From Hyphomicrobiales bacterium (GTDB lineage Bacteria > Pseudomonadota > Alphaproteobacteria > Rhizobiales > Rhizobiaceae), in the NCBI GenBank assembly GCA_900466475.1, contig UBMI01000022.1, forward strand, positions 121,221 to 185,220: a DNA stretch of 64,000 bases, in the 5' to 3' direction. The translations under genes and the position numbers were made by a program. A model generated the notes under the pieces. The model was not told where the DNA came from and did no database searches. It worked only from the letters and a program-made list of their open reading frames with translations. Shown here in pieces: positions 16,954-25,431 of the stretch; positions within the stretch are counted from its first letter, which is position 1; each line of letters opens with the position of its first letter.

Positions 16954-17769
16954 CTAGCGGCCGGGTGCCGCGGTCGGCGCCAGCGAGTGCAGGAGCGCCG
17001 GGAAGCGGGTAAAAAGTTGCGAGAGCCGGTTGGCGGCCAGCCGCATTTCCGGCAGCCGTTGAGCGATCAATTCATCCGGTGTGAGCCGCGGCGTATAGCC
17101 GGAACTGTTGATGGAACAGACGATACGGCCGGTACTGTCCTTCACCGGCACCGCGATTGCCGTGATGCCGTAGTCGAGTTGGTCGACGGTGATCGAATAG
17201 CCTTTGTTGCGGGTCTCGACGAGAATATCGCGCAGTTCCGCTTCGTCGGTAATCGTATAGTCGGTGAGCTTGGTCGGATTGTAGGCCTGAAAATAGCGCT
17301 CGATCTCGTCGTCCGGCAATGCCGCGAGCAAGACACGGCCCATCGACGTCGCATAGGCAGGGTACGTGACACCGAGGCTTGCATTGCGACGTACGCCACG
17401 GCTTTCAGACAGATGGGCGATATAGAGAACATTCGTGCCGTCGAGGACCGCCATGTTGGCCGCATCGCCGAACTGCGTTGTGATGCGATGAAGTTCGGGA
17501 GTGACCGCCTCTTCGACATTGAAGGCGTTCAAATAAGCGGAGCCGAGCGTCAGAATACGCGGGGCCAGCAGGAAATGTTTGTTGTGGCGGCGAATGAAAC
17601 CGAGCGCCTCCAATGTCAGCACATTGCGGCGGACGGTGGCAATCGACATGCCGACCTTGCGCGACAGTTCCGCCAGCGTCATTTCCGGATCATGCCGATC
17701 GAAAGCTTCCAGAACGGACAGGCCCCTAGCCAGCGCCTCGACAAATTCGGGCGAATTGCTGTCGATCAT
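16954..17769 (-). CDS. IclR-family transcriptional regulator
   Basis: A 271-residue IclR regulator. N-terminal FVEALARGLSVLEAF and MTLAELSRKVGMSIATVRRN (about 31-50) form the winged helix-turn-helix; the second is the recognition segment. The C-terminal effector domain shows SLGVTYPAYATSMGRVLLA and GYSITVDQLDYGITAIAVPV, characteristic of the PcaR/PobR/IclR group that bind aromatic or small acids. ATG 17769 follows an AGGAGG site. It lies between the catabolic operon and the divergent ABC transporter operon, and its own promoter overlaps the transporter operator, so autoregulation is likely. Confidence 0.87.
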   Translation of the reverse strand: MIDSNSPEFVEALARGLSVLEAFDRHDPEMTLAELSRKVGMSIATVRRNVLTLEALGFIRRHNKHFLLAPRILTLGSAYLNAFNVEEAVTPELHRITTQFGDAANMAVLDGTNVLYIAHLSESRGVRRNASLGVTYPAYATSMGRVLLAALPDDEIERYFQAYNPTKLTDYTITDEAELRDILVETRNKGYSITVDQLDYGITAIAVPVKDSTGRIVCSINSSGYTPRLTPDELIAQRLPEMRLAANRLSQLFTRFPALLHSLAPTAAPGR

Positions 17770-17810
17770 CGGAATCCTCCTGCAGCTCCTTTTTTCGTTC
17801 GCACACGGGA

Positions 17811-17868
17811 TTGACAAGCGCAAGAGCTGCCGCCTATCGTTATGCGAATATTTATTCGTCTAGCGAAT
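17811..17868 (+). promoter_or_regulatory. Promoter and twin operator of the LivKHMGF-type transporter operon
   Basis: A consensus -35 box TTGACA (17811-17816) is followed at a spacing of 18 by TATCGT (17835-17840). Two 15-bp inverted repeats follow: imperfect TATCGTTATGCGAAT at 17835-17849 and perfect ATTCGTCTAGCGAAT at 17854-17868. Starts are 19 bp apart, with the perfect copy 21 bp from the ATG. Order, spacing and sequence mirror the operator at 16854-16887 read on the other strand, strong evidence that both operons respond to one regulator. Confidence 0.75.
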
Positions 17869-17888
17869 TTTCTTGGGAGGGAAAAACA

Positions 17889-19157
17889 ATGAAGACAAGG
17901 CGTGAGTTTCATAAGCTCGTGGCCGCAACCGCAGCCGGGCTTGCGGCACCTGCCATTCTCGGAGGCAGAGCTTTCGCACAGGACAAGCCGATCCGCATCG
18001 GCGCCAGCGTTTCGCTGACGGGGCCGCTCGCCAGCACGAAGAACGGGCTGATCGGTTACGAGCTCTGGCGTGATGACGTCAACGCCGCCGGCGGTCTTCT
18101 CGGCCGCAAGGTCGAGCTCGTCACCTATGACGACCAGAGCAGCGCGGCCAATGTTCCGGCCATTTATTCCAAGCTCGTCGACGTCGATGCCTGTGACGTG
18201 CTTTTCTCGCCCTATGGGGCCAATCTCTCGGCGCCGGTTATGCCCTTCATCAAGCAGCGCGATCTCTTCATGATCGGTATGTTCGGGCTCGCCGGCAACG
18301 ATGTCGCCCGCCACGACAAGTTCTTCCACAGCGGCCCCTGGGGACCGAATTCCGGCCGAGACTGGGCGCGCGGCTTCTTCGATCTCGCCAAGGCGCAGGG
18401 TGTGACGAAGATCGCCATCATCAATGCCGACCTGGAATTTTCAAAGAATGCCGCCAAGGGCGGCGCGGAAGTCGCCAAGGAATACGGAATCGATGTCGTC
18501 TTCAACCAGAGCTACCCGCCGAACACGACCGATTTCTCCTCGATCATCCGCAACATCAATGCCGCCGATCCGGAAGCGATCTTCATCGCCTCCTATCCGG
18601 CCGACAGCACGGCAATCATTCGCGGCGTCAAGGAAATTGGCATTTCCGACAAGGTGAAACTCTTTGGCGGCGCGATGATCGGTCCGCAATATGGCGCGCT
18701 CCTGAGTTCGCTCGGGCCGGAGCTCAACGGTATCGTCAACTCCCATACGTTTGTTCCTGAACCGACGATGCAGACCTCGGCGATCAAGAGCTTCTTCGAC
18801 CGCTACACACCGATCGCCGTCAAGCAGGGCGTTGATCCTCTCGGCTTCTATATCCCGCCCTTCTACTATGTCGCGGGTCAGCTCGCCGAAGCGGCGATCA
18901 AGGGCTCGAACTCGGTCGATCCGGCAAAGATGGCCGAATATCTACATGCCAACGAGGTCGACACGATTGCCGGCAAGATCGGCTTCAACGAGATTGGCGA
19001 CTGGAAGGAGCGGCGGGTGCTGATGGTGCAGCTACGCGGCATCAAGGGCAACGACCTGGAACAGTTCCGCAATCCCGGCCACCAGGTCATTCTCGATCCG
19101 CCTTCGCTGAAGACCGGCGATCTTGCCGGCCCCTACAATGCGGCGCGCGCCGGCTGA
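17889..19157 (+). CDS. LivK-type substrate-binding protein of a branched-chain-amino-acid-type ABC transporter
   Basis: A 422-residue periplasmic binding protein. The N-terminus KTRREFHKLVAATAAG with hydrophobic stretch ending near RAFAQD looks like a Tat signal peptide. The mature part begins PIRIGASVSLTGPLASTKNG, the fold start of Leu/Ile/Val-type binding proteins. ATG 17889 follows a GGGAGGG site. Relatives in rhizobia often bind aromatic or dicarboxylic acids rather than amino acids. Shared operators with the ring-cleavage operon suggest that it captures that pathway's substrate. A strong hairpin follows the gene. Confidence 0.88.
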   Translation: MKTRREFHKLVAATAAGLAAPAILGGRAFAQDKPIRIGASVSLTGPLASTKNGLIGYELWRDDVNAAGGLLGRKVELVTYDDQSSAANVPAIYSKLVDVDACDVLFSPYGANLSAPVMPFIKQRDLFMIGMFGLAGNDVARHDKFFHSGPWGPNSGRDWARGFFDLAKAQGVTKIAIINADLEFSKNAAKGGAEVAKEYGIDVVFNQSYPPNTTDFSSIIRNINAADPEAIFIASYPADSTAIIRGVKEIGISDKVKLFGGAMIGPQYGALLSSLGPELNGIVNSHTFVPEPTMQTSAIKSFFDRYTPIAVKQGVDPLGFYIPPFYYVAGQLAEAAIKGSNSVDPAKMAEYLHANEVDTIAGKIGFNEIGDWKERRVLMVQLRGIKGNDLEQFRNPGHQVILDPPSLKTGDLAGPYNAARAG

Positions 19158-19173
19158 TTTGTCAACCGATCCA

Positions 19174-19194
19174 GAGCCGGCTTGAGGCCGGCTC
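19174..19194 (+). other. Intercistronic hairpin after the binding-protein gene
   Basis: GAGCCGGC (19174-19181) and GCCGGCTC (19187-19194) form a perfect 8-bp GC-rich stem with a 5-base loop. No T-run follows, so it is not a full terminator. Hairpins at this place between binding-protein and permease genes commonly stabilise the upstream message and lower permease expression; that function is inferred. Confidence 0.6.
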
Positions 19195-19203
19195 AAGGGC
19201 TCC

Positions 19204-20085
19204 ATGATGTTTTCGATCGATATTCTGCTGAACGCCATCGTGACGGGCATTCTGCTGGGAAGCGTCTATGCAGCGCTTGCCCTCGGGCTCGGGATCACCT
19301 TCGGCATCCTTCACATCCCCAATATCGCCCATCCGACCCTGGTCGTGGCGGGCGCCTTCTTCGTCTATACCCTGTGCCAATGGGGGCTTGATCCAATCGT
19401 CGCAGCGCTGATCGGCCTGGTGCCGTTCTATCTTCTCGGCGTGGTGCTCTACATCTTCTATTCCCGTGTCTTCGAACGGCGGGGCAGCGCCAATGTGCTG
19501 CAGAGCCTGACATTGTTCTTTGGTCTGTCACTGGTGATCGAGATCCTGCTTTCGCTCGGCTTCGGCTCGGAGCTGAAATCGGTCAGTGCCTCCTATATCG
19601 GCTCCAGCCTGAAGCTCGGCCTTCTCACCATTCCATACCGGCTGCTGATCCCTGCACTTCTTGGCCCACTGATGATCGCGGCTCTCTCGCTCTATCTCGC
19701 TCGCACCAGTTCGGGGACCGCGATCCGAGCGGTCGCGCACGAAGAGCGGGCATTGTCGATCGCCGGCATCAATCCGGCGGCCGTCAAGCGGCATGCGTTC
19801 GGCATTGCGACGGCGACAGCCGTGATTGCCGGGGCCGCGCTTATCATGGTCGGGCCGATCGAACCCTTTGCCGGCCGCTACCAGATCGGCCGCGTCTTCG
19901 CGATCATCGTCCTCGCCGGCATGGGCTCGATTCCCGGCAGTCTGGTGATCGCGATCATTATCGGCATCGCCGAAGCACTTGTTGCTTCCTATCTCAATCC
20001 GTCCTGGGCTCCGGGCGTGGCATTCGCCATCCTTTTGCTCGGCCTTGCCGGACGTCCTCAAGGCCTGTTCGGAGGCGCACGATGA
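19204..20085 (+). CDS. LivH-type ABC transporter permease
   Basis: A 293-residue inner-membrane permease with about eight hydrophobic segments. LLNAIVTGILLGSVYAALAL near the N-terminus and GLGITFGILHIPNIAHPTLV are the typical LivH start. The conserved ATPase-contact loop is around AVAHEERALSIAGINPAAVK (about 177-196). It forms the membrane channel with the LivM-type protein encoded next, whose start overlaps its stop by 4 bp. Start could also be the second ATG at 19207. Confidence 0.88.
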   Translation: MMFSIDILLNAIVTGILLGSVYAALALGLGITFGILHIPNIAHPTLVVAGAFFVYTLCQWGLDPIVAALIGLVPFYLLGVVLYIFYSRVFERRGSANVLQSLTLFFGLSLVIEILLSLGFGSELKSVSASYIGSSLKLGLLTIPYRLLIPALLGPLMIAALSLYLARTSSGTAIRAVAHEERALSIAGINPAAVKRHAFGIATATAVIAGAALIMVGPIEPFAGRYQIGRVFAIIVLAGMGSIPGSLVIAIIIGIAEALVASYLNPSWAPGVAFAILLLGLAGRPQGLFGGAR

Positions 20086-21032
20086 GCAAGAACTCCGCCC
20101 TCTTCCTCGCCGGAACCTTCATCGTGCTGGCGGTTGGCTTCCTGATGCCGTGGCTTTTGAAGAACCCGTTCTATTTCTTCGTCGGTTACGTCGTGCTGCA
20201 ATATGTGACGATCGCCACCGGCTGGAATATCCTTGGCGGCTACGCTGGCTACATCAACTTCGGAGCCGCCGGCTTTGTCGGCGCCGGCGTCTATCTCTCC
20301 GCTTTCCTGTTTACCACCTTCGGCCTGCCGCTCCCGGTTCTCATCGTCGCAGCAGCTGTGGTCGGCGCCATTCTCGGTGTGCTGATGGGATATCTGACGC
20401 TTCGCATCCAGGGTGTCTATTTCGCCATCGCCACACTCGGTCTCGTTGTCGTTCTGGAGACCCTCGTACACAATATCTCAGCGCTCGGAGGCGCAAGCGG
20501 TATGGCCGTCTACGGGCCGCGCCCACCGGCCTGGAGCCCTGGGCCATCGCAGTATAATTTCACCGTCATGCTGGTGATTGCGGTGGCGAGCGTCGCTCTT
20601 GCCCGCTTCGTCGAAATCTCCTGGATTGGCCGCGGTCTGCGCGCCGTGCGGGCGAGCGAAGACGCGGCGGAATGTTCCGGAGTTCCGACGCTGCGCCTCA
20701 AGCTGCTCGCCTGCGCCCTGAGCGGCGCCGTGCTGGCTGCGGCCGGCGCACCCTATCCCTTCTACACATCCTTCGTCGAGCCGGTCACTGCATTCAGCCT
20801 GATCATCGGGCTCAATGCCATCGCCATGCCGCTGATCGGCGGCACAAAGAGCTGGGCCGGACCGGTGCTTGGCGCACTGCTGCTTGCCTCCGTACAGCAG
20901 ATCGCCACCGTCACCATTTCCTCCGAGCTCAACATCCTCTTCGTCGGACTGGTGCTGATCGCTTTCGTCGCCTTCGCACCTGGCGGACTGTCCGGTGTCC
21001 TTGGCCGCAGACGGGAGCGAGCAGGGGCATGA
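20082..21032 (+). CDS. LivM-type ABC transporter permease
   Basis: A 316-residue permease. GWNILGGYAGYINFGAAGFV (about 47-66) is the LivM signature following the first membrane helices, and RAVRASEDAAECSGVPTLRL (about 187-206) is the cytoplasmic coupling loop. It partners the LivH-type protein. Both ends overlap neighbours by 4 bases (ATGA), so the transporter genes are translationally coupled. Confidence 0.88.
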   Translation: MSKNSALFLAGTFIVLAVGFLMPWLLKNPFYFFVGYVVLQYVTIATGWNILGGYAGYINFGAAGFVGAGVYLSAFLFTTFGLPLPVLIVAAAVVGAILGVLMGYLTLRIQGVYFAIATLGLVVVLETLVHNISALGGASGMAVYGPRPPAWSPGPSQYNFTVMLVIAVASVALARFVEISWIGRGLRAVRASEDAAECSGVPTLRLKLLACALSGAVLAAAGAPYPFYTSFVEPVTAFSLIIGLNAIAMPLIGGTKSWAGPVLGALLLASVQQIATVTISSELNILFVGLVLIAFVAFAPGGLSGVLGRRRERAGA

Positions 21033-21742
21033 GCGACATGGTCCTTTCCCTCAAGGGTGTCGAGAAAGTCTTCGGCGCATTCCGTGCGCTTGGTCCTGTT
21101 GACCTCGACATCACTCCCGGCGAGCGGCTCGGCATCATCGGCCCCAACGGATCCGGCAAGACGACGCTGATCAACTGCATCACCGGCGTCTATCGTCCCG
21201 ACAAGGGCTCGGTGCATTTTCAGGGCCAGGATATTTCCCATGTCGAAGCCCACAAACGTGCCCGGCTCGGCATCTCCCGCAGCTTCCAGATTCCGCGGCC
21301 CTTTACCGGCATGACGGTGCTGGAGAACCTGCTGGTGCCGCTCGACTATTGCCATGTCGAAGGCAGCAAGCCCGAGCGCGCCCGCTCGGTGCTTGCAAGC
21401 GTCGGGCTCGCAAACAGGATATCCGACCCTTCCGAAAACCTGTCGCAGCTCGAATTGCGCAAACTGGAACTCGCCCGCGCGCTCGTCGGCAATCCGAAGG
21501 TGCTGATTGCCGACGAAGCGATGGCGGGACTGTCCGAAGAGGAGATCGACGAGGTTCTGGCGATCCTCTTTGCACTCAACGAGACGGGTGTAGCCGTCAT
21601 CATGATCGAGCACATCATGCATGCGGTGATGCGCTTTTCGCAGCGGATCGTCTGCTTCGAAACCGGCCGCCTCATCGCCTCGGGTACCTCGGCCGAAATC
21701 GCCGACAATCCGCTCGTTCAGAAGGTGTATTTCGGTGAATAG
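21029..21742 (+). CDS. LivG-type ABC transporter ATPase
   Basis: A 237-residue ATPase. Walker A GPNGSGKTT is at 38-46 and Walker B is LIADEA. The signature region reads NLSQLELRKLELARAL, lacking the canonical LSGGQ glycines, a variant often seen in LivG-type proteins. ATG 21029 is inside the overlap with the LivM stop. It pairs with the LivF-type ATPase downstream to drive uptake. Confidence 0.88.
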   Translation: MSDMVLSLKGVEKVFGAFRALGPVDLDITPGERLGIIGPNGSGKTTLINCITGVYRPDKGSVHFQGQDISHVEAHKRARLGISRSFQIPRPFTGMTVLENLLVPLDYCHVEGSKPERARSVLASVGLANRISDPSENLSQLELRKLELARALVGNPKVLIADEAMAGLSEEEIDEVLAILFALNETGVAVIMIEHIMHAVMRFSQRIVCFETGRLIASGTSAEIADNPLVQKVYFGE

Positions 21743-22469
21743 ACTGATCATCGACAATCTGTCCGCCGGTTACGGCGCGGTGACCGTGTTGCGCAACGTT
21801 TCGCTGGAACTCAACGAAAGCGAGATGGTGGCTTTGCTCGGCATGAACGGCAACGGCAAGAGCACGCTGCTCAACTGCGTTCTCGGCTTCGTGCAGGCAA
21901 GCGCCGGCCGCATTCTGCTGGAATGGGATGGCAGGACGACTGACCTCACCCGACTGCGGCCACATGAAATCGTCCGCCTCGGCCTGTCGATCGTGCCGGA
22001 AGGACGACGGCTGGTACCCAACATTTCGGTGGAAGACAATCTCAAGCTTGCGGGCAGCAATCCCCTGGTCAGTGCCCGCATGAAAGACAATCTCGCCTAT
22101 TGTTTCGAGACCTTCCCGCTGCTCCTGGAACGTCGCAAACAGATTGCATCCACGATGAGCGGCGGTCAGCAGCAATTGCTGGCAATCGCCCGTTCGCTGA
22201 TGACGTCGCCGAAGATCATCATCATCGACGAGCCTTCGGTCGGTCTCGCACCGATCGTCGTGCGTGACGTGCTGAACGCCATCATGCAACTGCGCGAAAA
22301 GAGCAACATGACGATCCTGATGGCGGAGCAAAGCTTCCTGCAAGCAATCGACATATCATCGCGCGCCTACGTGCTGGCGCATGGCAGCATCCACCAGGAG
22401 TTTAAGCGGTCGCAGGGAGAATTTGCTCATGCGGAGATACGCCGTGCCATGTTGGGGACGGCACATTAA
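21735..22469 (+). CDS. LivF-type ABC transporter ATPase
   Basis: A 244-residue ATPase starting at a GTG that overlaps the LivG-type gene by 8 bp. Walker A is GMNGNGKST, the signature MSGGQQQLLAIARSL and Walker B IIIDEPSVGLAP are all canonical. It completes a five-gene LivKHMGF-type importer. The operon ends here; the following genes belong to an unrelated, partly decayed region. Confidence 0.88.
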   Translation: MNRLIIDNLSAGYGAVTVLRNVSLELNESEMVALLGMNGNGKSTLLNCVLGFVQASAGRILLEWDGRTTDLTRLRPHEIVRLGLSIVPEGRRLVPNISVEDNLKLAGSNPLVSARMKDNLAYCFETFPLLLERRKQIASTMSGGQQQLLAIARSLMTSPKIIIIDEPSVGLAPIVVRDVLNAIMQLREKSNMTILMAEQSFLQAIDISSRAYVLAHGSIHQEFKRSQGEFAHAEIRRAMLGTAH

Positions 22470-22557
22470 GACAGCGTTTGGGGCTGCCAGTCGTAAAGCG
22501 GTCTGAAGCCGCGAAGGATCAGCTTCGTCGTTGCCCAAGTCGGTTGCCGGGCAGTGG

Positions 22558-22788
22558 CTAGCGTGTCGCCTCCATTGTCTTTCGAAGGGCCGCGTTGATG
22601 CGTTCCTGCCAGCCCGGTCCGTCTTCCTGGAAGAATGCCAGCACATCCCCGTCGATCTTGATCGAGACCGTCTCGGTCGCGACTGGAATTGCGCGTCGCT
22701 CGACAGGTGGTGCCGTTGTCTTCTTGGCCGTGAACAGGGCTTCGGCGGCATCGAGTGGATTGACCGGTCTGCGTGGGGTCGTCGCCAT
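22558..22788 (-). CDS. BrnA-like antitoxin, without a visible BrnT partner
   Basis: A 76-residue protein. The C-terminal half TVSIKIDGDVLAFFQEDGPG and WQERINAALRK matches the BrnA antitoxin family, whose ribbon-helix-helix-like domain has the form D-x-x-V-x-x-F-F-x-x-x-G-x-G-W-Q-x-R-I-N. BrnA normally follows brnT, a small RNase toxin, and binds both toxin and its own promoter. No BrnT-like frame is present on either side; the region upstream holds an IS30 relic. It may be an orphan antitoxin left after loss of the toxin, or an anti-addiction protein. Confidence 0.65.
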   Translation of the reverse strand: MATTPRRPVNPLDAAEALFTAKKTTAPPVERRAIPVATETVSIKIDGDVLAFFQEDGPGWQERINAALRKTMEATR

Positions 22789-22799
22789 TGATCGTTCCT

Positions 22800-23294
22800 T
22801 TAGTCGGGGAGTGAAGAGGGGAGGTTAGGTGATGGTCTGGTGTCGGTGGCTTGGCTGCGCTCGGACCCGTTCGCGAACCCGTTGCATTCCATCAATTGCG
22901 GATTTACTCCCCGAGCGGATCGAGATGTCCGGGCGGACTCTTGCTCGCGCAGAACTGTCAGGTAACGGCGCCGCATTTCTCGTGCCTCGATGGCGCCGTC
23001 GACCCAGAGTTCGACGAGGAGCGTATATTGCGGATCAGCGTCGAGCGCAAAGCCGTGTGCCTTCCATCGTGCGACGACACGCTCCGCAATCTCTTTTCTT
23101 CGGTGCATTACACCTCGCGTGACTCCTCGAAACCGAGCGCCGTTCAAATTGCCATAGCAGTGCGGCAAGTAAGCGAACAGGTGAAAATGCCGTCCGAGCT
23201 TCTCGGCAATGATCTCGATACCTAGGCCAGCCATTCGCCAGCGGGCGATCTTGCGTCGTTCATCCAGATCGATATGCGAGTGGGTACGATCCAT
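22800..23294 (-). pseudogene. IS30-type transposase N-terminal relic fused to unrelated sequence
   Basis: The first 35 residues (MDRTHSHIDLDERRKIARWR and following AGLGIEIIAEKLGRH) match the helix-turn-helix start of IS30-family transposases of rhizobia. The expected continuation after LGRH (RSTIFRE type) is missing, and the remaining 129 residues, which include AERVVARWKAHGFALDADP, match nothing I recognise. No catalytic DDE residues are seen. The open frame is intact, so it could be a DNA-binding protein evolved from a transposase, but decay is the simpler reading. Confidence 0.45.
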
Positions 23295-23339
23295 TGCGTC
23301 TTCCTTGCGAGTGACAACCCACTGGTTCGAAAGTCGCAC

Positions 23340-23742
23340 TTCATCATTGAATCCACCCGCGATGCATGGAAGATCGCGTATCTATCTTATGGAACCACGG
23401 CGCGCCGGCGCTCCCATCATGGGACACAGGAAAATTTTGCTCGCGCCCATCGTCATCGACGTCCCCTGCCAGCGACCGCCTGGGCATCCGAAGCTATCCG
23501 GCGTTGATCCGCGAAAGATCGAGGGCCTTGTCATGACCGGCGACTGAAGGGCTTGTTTTTCGACTGTGACCGCCGGTGGAGCCCATATCCGCCGAAAGGG
23601 AGCGGCCGACGACAGGTCGCAACAACGATGGCGGTCCAATCGGTTCATTCGGGACAGACGCAGGGTTCCCTCCTCGCTCGTCAAACGTTAGATGGCCGGA
23701 GTTCGGTTGACGCTCGACCCTGCCCTTCCCATTTGCTGCAGT
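23340..23742. other. Intergenic stretch, no gene recognised
   Basis: The open frames here are short, show no family resemblance and lack good ribosome sites. Nothing repeat-like or promoter-like stands out. It is probably decayed sequence next to the IS30 relic. Confidence 0.4.
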
Positions 23743-24381
23743 ATGCCCAGAACAAAGACGAAAAACAAAGAAAGCGACGATCCCGAGCTGATCAGAGAAT
23801 GGTCACTGCCGGTGGCAGCAACGCTTGGATCCGCTGTTCGGGTCAAGGGAATCCTTCAGGAAATCCGTTCCCGACTGCCGACCGCCGTCAGAAAATCGCT
23901 CGACATGCAGACCGGGGCACTGACCCTCACGATGCCCGAGACTGCCAGGGCGGCGTTCCGCGCGACCGCGTCGGTCATCTCCGAAGCGCTGGGGGACATT
24001 TCGAACCTTCCGATCATCCCCCGGGAGATCGAGGATATCCTGACGATTACAACTTCTGAAAGGAAACGTTGGCTTGAGGACGGCCGTCTCCCGAGCACTG
24101 GAACGCGAACCGTCAGATTGCAGGGGCGAGCAAGAAAAATCACCTTCCATGTATTTGATCCCCGGGTCGTCGAAGACCTGCTCGACCGCGCCGCCGTGGA
24201 CGAATGGCGAGAGGAAGAAGCTGCCGCAAGAGCAGAAAACCGCAGGCGCGCTGCACACCAGGCGAAACTGACTCGTTCTCGGAAAAAGAAGAATGCGCAG
24301 CGTACCGAAGCCAACATTGACAAGGCAGCAACAGAATTGAGCGGTTGGGACGACTTCGACAGCGACGGCCTGCTGCGTTAA
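23743..24381 (+). CDS. Conserved hypothetical protein, charged, possible nucleic-acid binder
   Basis: A 212-residue protein beginning MPRTKTKNKESDDPELI; an upstream in-frame ATG at 23692 is less likely because the extra residues look like non-coding translation. The middle has SERKRWLEDGRLPSTGTRTV (about 105-124), then GRARKITFHVFDPRVVEDLL, and a long charged C-terminal helix rich in Arg, Lys and Glu (DEWREEEAAARAENRRRAAH). I recognise a similar architecture in hypothetical proteins of rhizobial plasmids but no function. The helix plus basic tail suggest DNA or RNA contact. Confidence 0.6.
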   Translation: MPRTKTKNKESDDPELIREWSLPVAATLGSAVRVKGILQEIRSRLPTAVRKSLDMQTGALTLTMPETARAAFRATASVISEALGDISNLPIIPREIEDILTITTSERKRWLEDGRLPSTGTRTVRLQGRARKITFHVFDPRVVEDLLDRAAVDEWREEEAAARAENRRRAAHQAKLTRSRKKKNAQRTEANIDKAATELSGWDDFDSDGLLR

Positions 24382-24715
24382 AGGTGACCAATCAGCGAGA
24401 ACTGAACTGATTTGAGCCACGCTCGCGGCCTCCGCTCATCGAGCGTCGTCGCCCAGGTGCACGACAAATGCAGCCACAACAGCTCAGCTCAGCCCGAGGG
24501 AGCGCCGGAGCCAGCTGCCAGTGCCGAGGCGAAGGAGCGCTCCCCTCGCAAAGGGGCCGATCTGCAAGCTCTTCGAAAGTGCGCTGCCTCTTGCACGCCA
24601 TTGTGATCATGGCCGACCTGAAGACGATACCCTGGTACACTTGTCAAGGTTGACCCTCGATCCCAGTTTCGGTGGCAAGGGCCACATCCGGTCGCCAGAA
24701 ATGAAAGAATAGGTC
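24382..24715. other. Intergenic stretch, no gene recognised
   Basis: About 330 bp without a supported gene. An imperfect repeat TTGTCAAGGTTGAC occurs near 24640-24653, resembling but not matching an FNR-type box. No terminator or clear promoter was found. Confidence 0.4.
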
Positions 24716-25378
24716 ATGAATATCGGAATCATTGGTGCCGGCCACATCGGCGGCGCTCTCACACGACTCTTGACGGCCGCCGGCCACACTGTTTTCGTCG
24801 CGAATTCCCGAGGCCCCGAGAGCCTAACCGCTCTCGCCAAAGAAACCGGCGCCAAGGCGGTAGCGGCTCGTGAAGCCGCGCGCAGCGGTGAGATTGTTAT
24901 CGTCACCATCCCGCAAAACCGCGTCCCTGACCTGCCGCAGGATCTCTTCGAAAGAGTCGATCCGGCCGTCATCGTCGTCGACACGGGCAATTATTACCCG
25001 CGCCAGCGCGACGGGAAGATTGCTGCGATCGAGGACGGGCTGACGGAGAGCCAATGGGTGGAAACACAGATCGGGCGCCCCGTTCTGAAAGCCTTCAACA
25101 ACATCAACTGGAAGAACCTTCTCAACGACGGCAAGCCGGCGGGCTCGCCGGGCCGCATTGCGCTCCCCGTTGCGGGTGACGATACAAACGCCAAGTCGAA
25201 ACTCATTAGGCTCATCGATGATATTGGGTTCGACGCCGTGGACGCCGGCAAACTGAGGGATTCCTGGAGGCAGCAGCCCGGCGCTCCGGTTTACGGCACC
25301 AATCTCGATCTTGCGGGCGTTCGAGATGCGCTGTCCGAGGCAAGCCCGATACGCAATTCCGATTTTCTTGCAGAGTGA
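24716..25378 (+). CDS. F420-dependent NADP reductase-like oxidoreductase
   Basis: A 220-residue Rossmann protein. GIIGAGHIGGALTRLL (about 4-19) is the NADP-binding loop and VANSRGPESL the 2'-phosphate-contacting segment. The rest follows the F420H2:NADP oxidoreductase-like fold, with VVDTGNYYPRQRDGKIAAIE and the C-terminal GFDAVDAGKLRDSWRQQPG. In bacteria without F420 such proteins are NADP-dependent reductases of unknown substrate. No partner gene is adjacent. Confidence 0.8.
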   Translation: MNIGIIGAGHIGGALTRLLTAAGHTVFVANSRGPESLTALAKETGAKAVAAREAARSGEIVIVTIPQNRVPDLPQDLFERVDPAVIVVDTGNYYPRQRDGKIAAIEDGLTESQWVETQIGRPVLKAFNNINWKNLLNDGKPAGSPGRIALPVAGDDTNAKSKLIRLIDDIGFDAVDAGKLRDSWRQQPGAPVYGTNLDLAGVRDALSEASPIRNSDFLAE

Positions 25379-25431
25379 TCCAATCTGGCGAAATCCATGA
25401 ATCCCAATGATGCCACGATCCTTATCCTCTA

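Noticed and set aside
20762..21757. Minus-strand open frame of 331 codons opposite livM/livG-type genes
   Set aside because: Antisense to canonical ABC transporter genes; no recognisable protein features.
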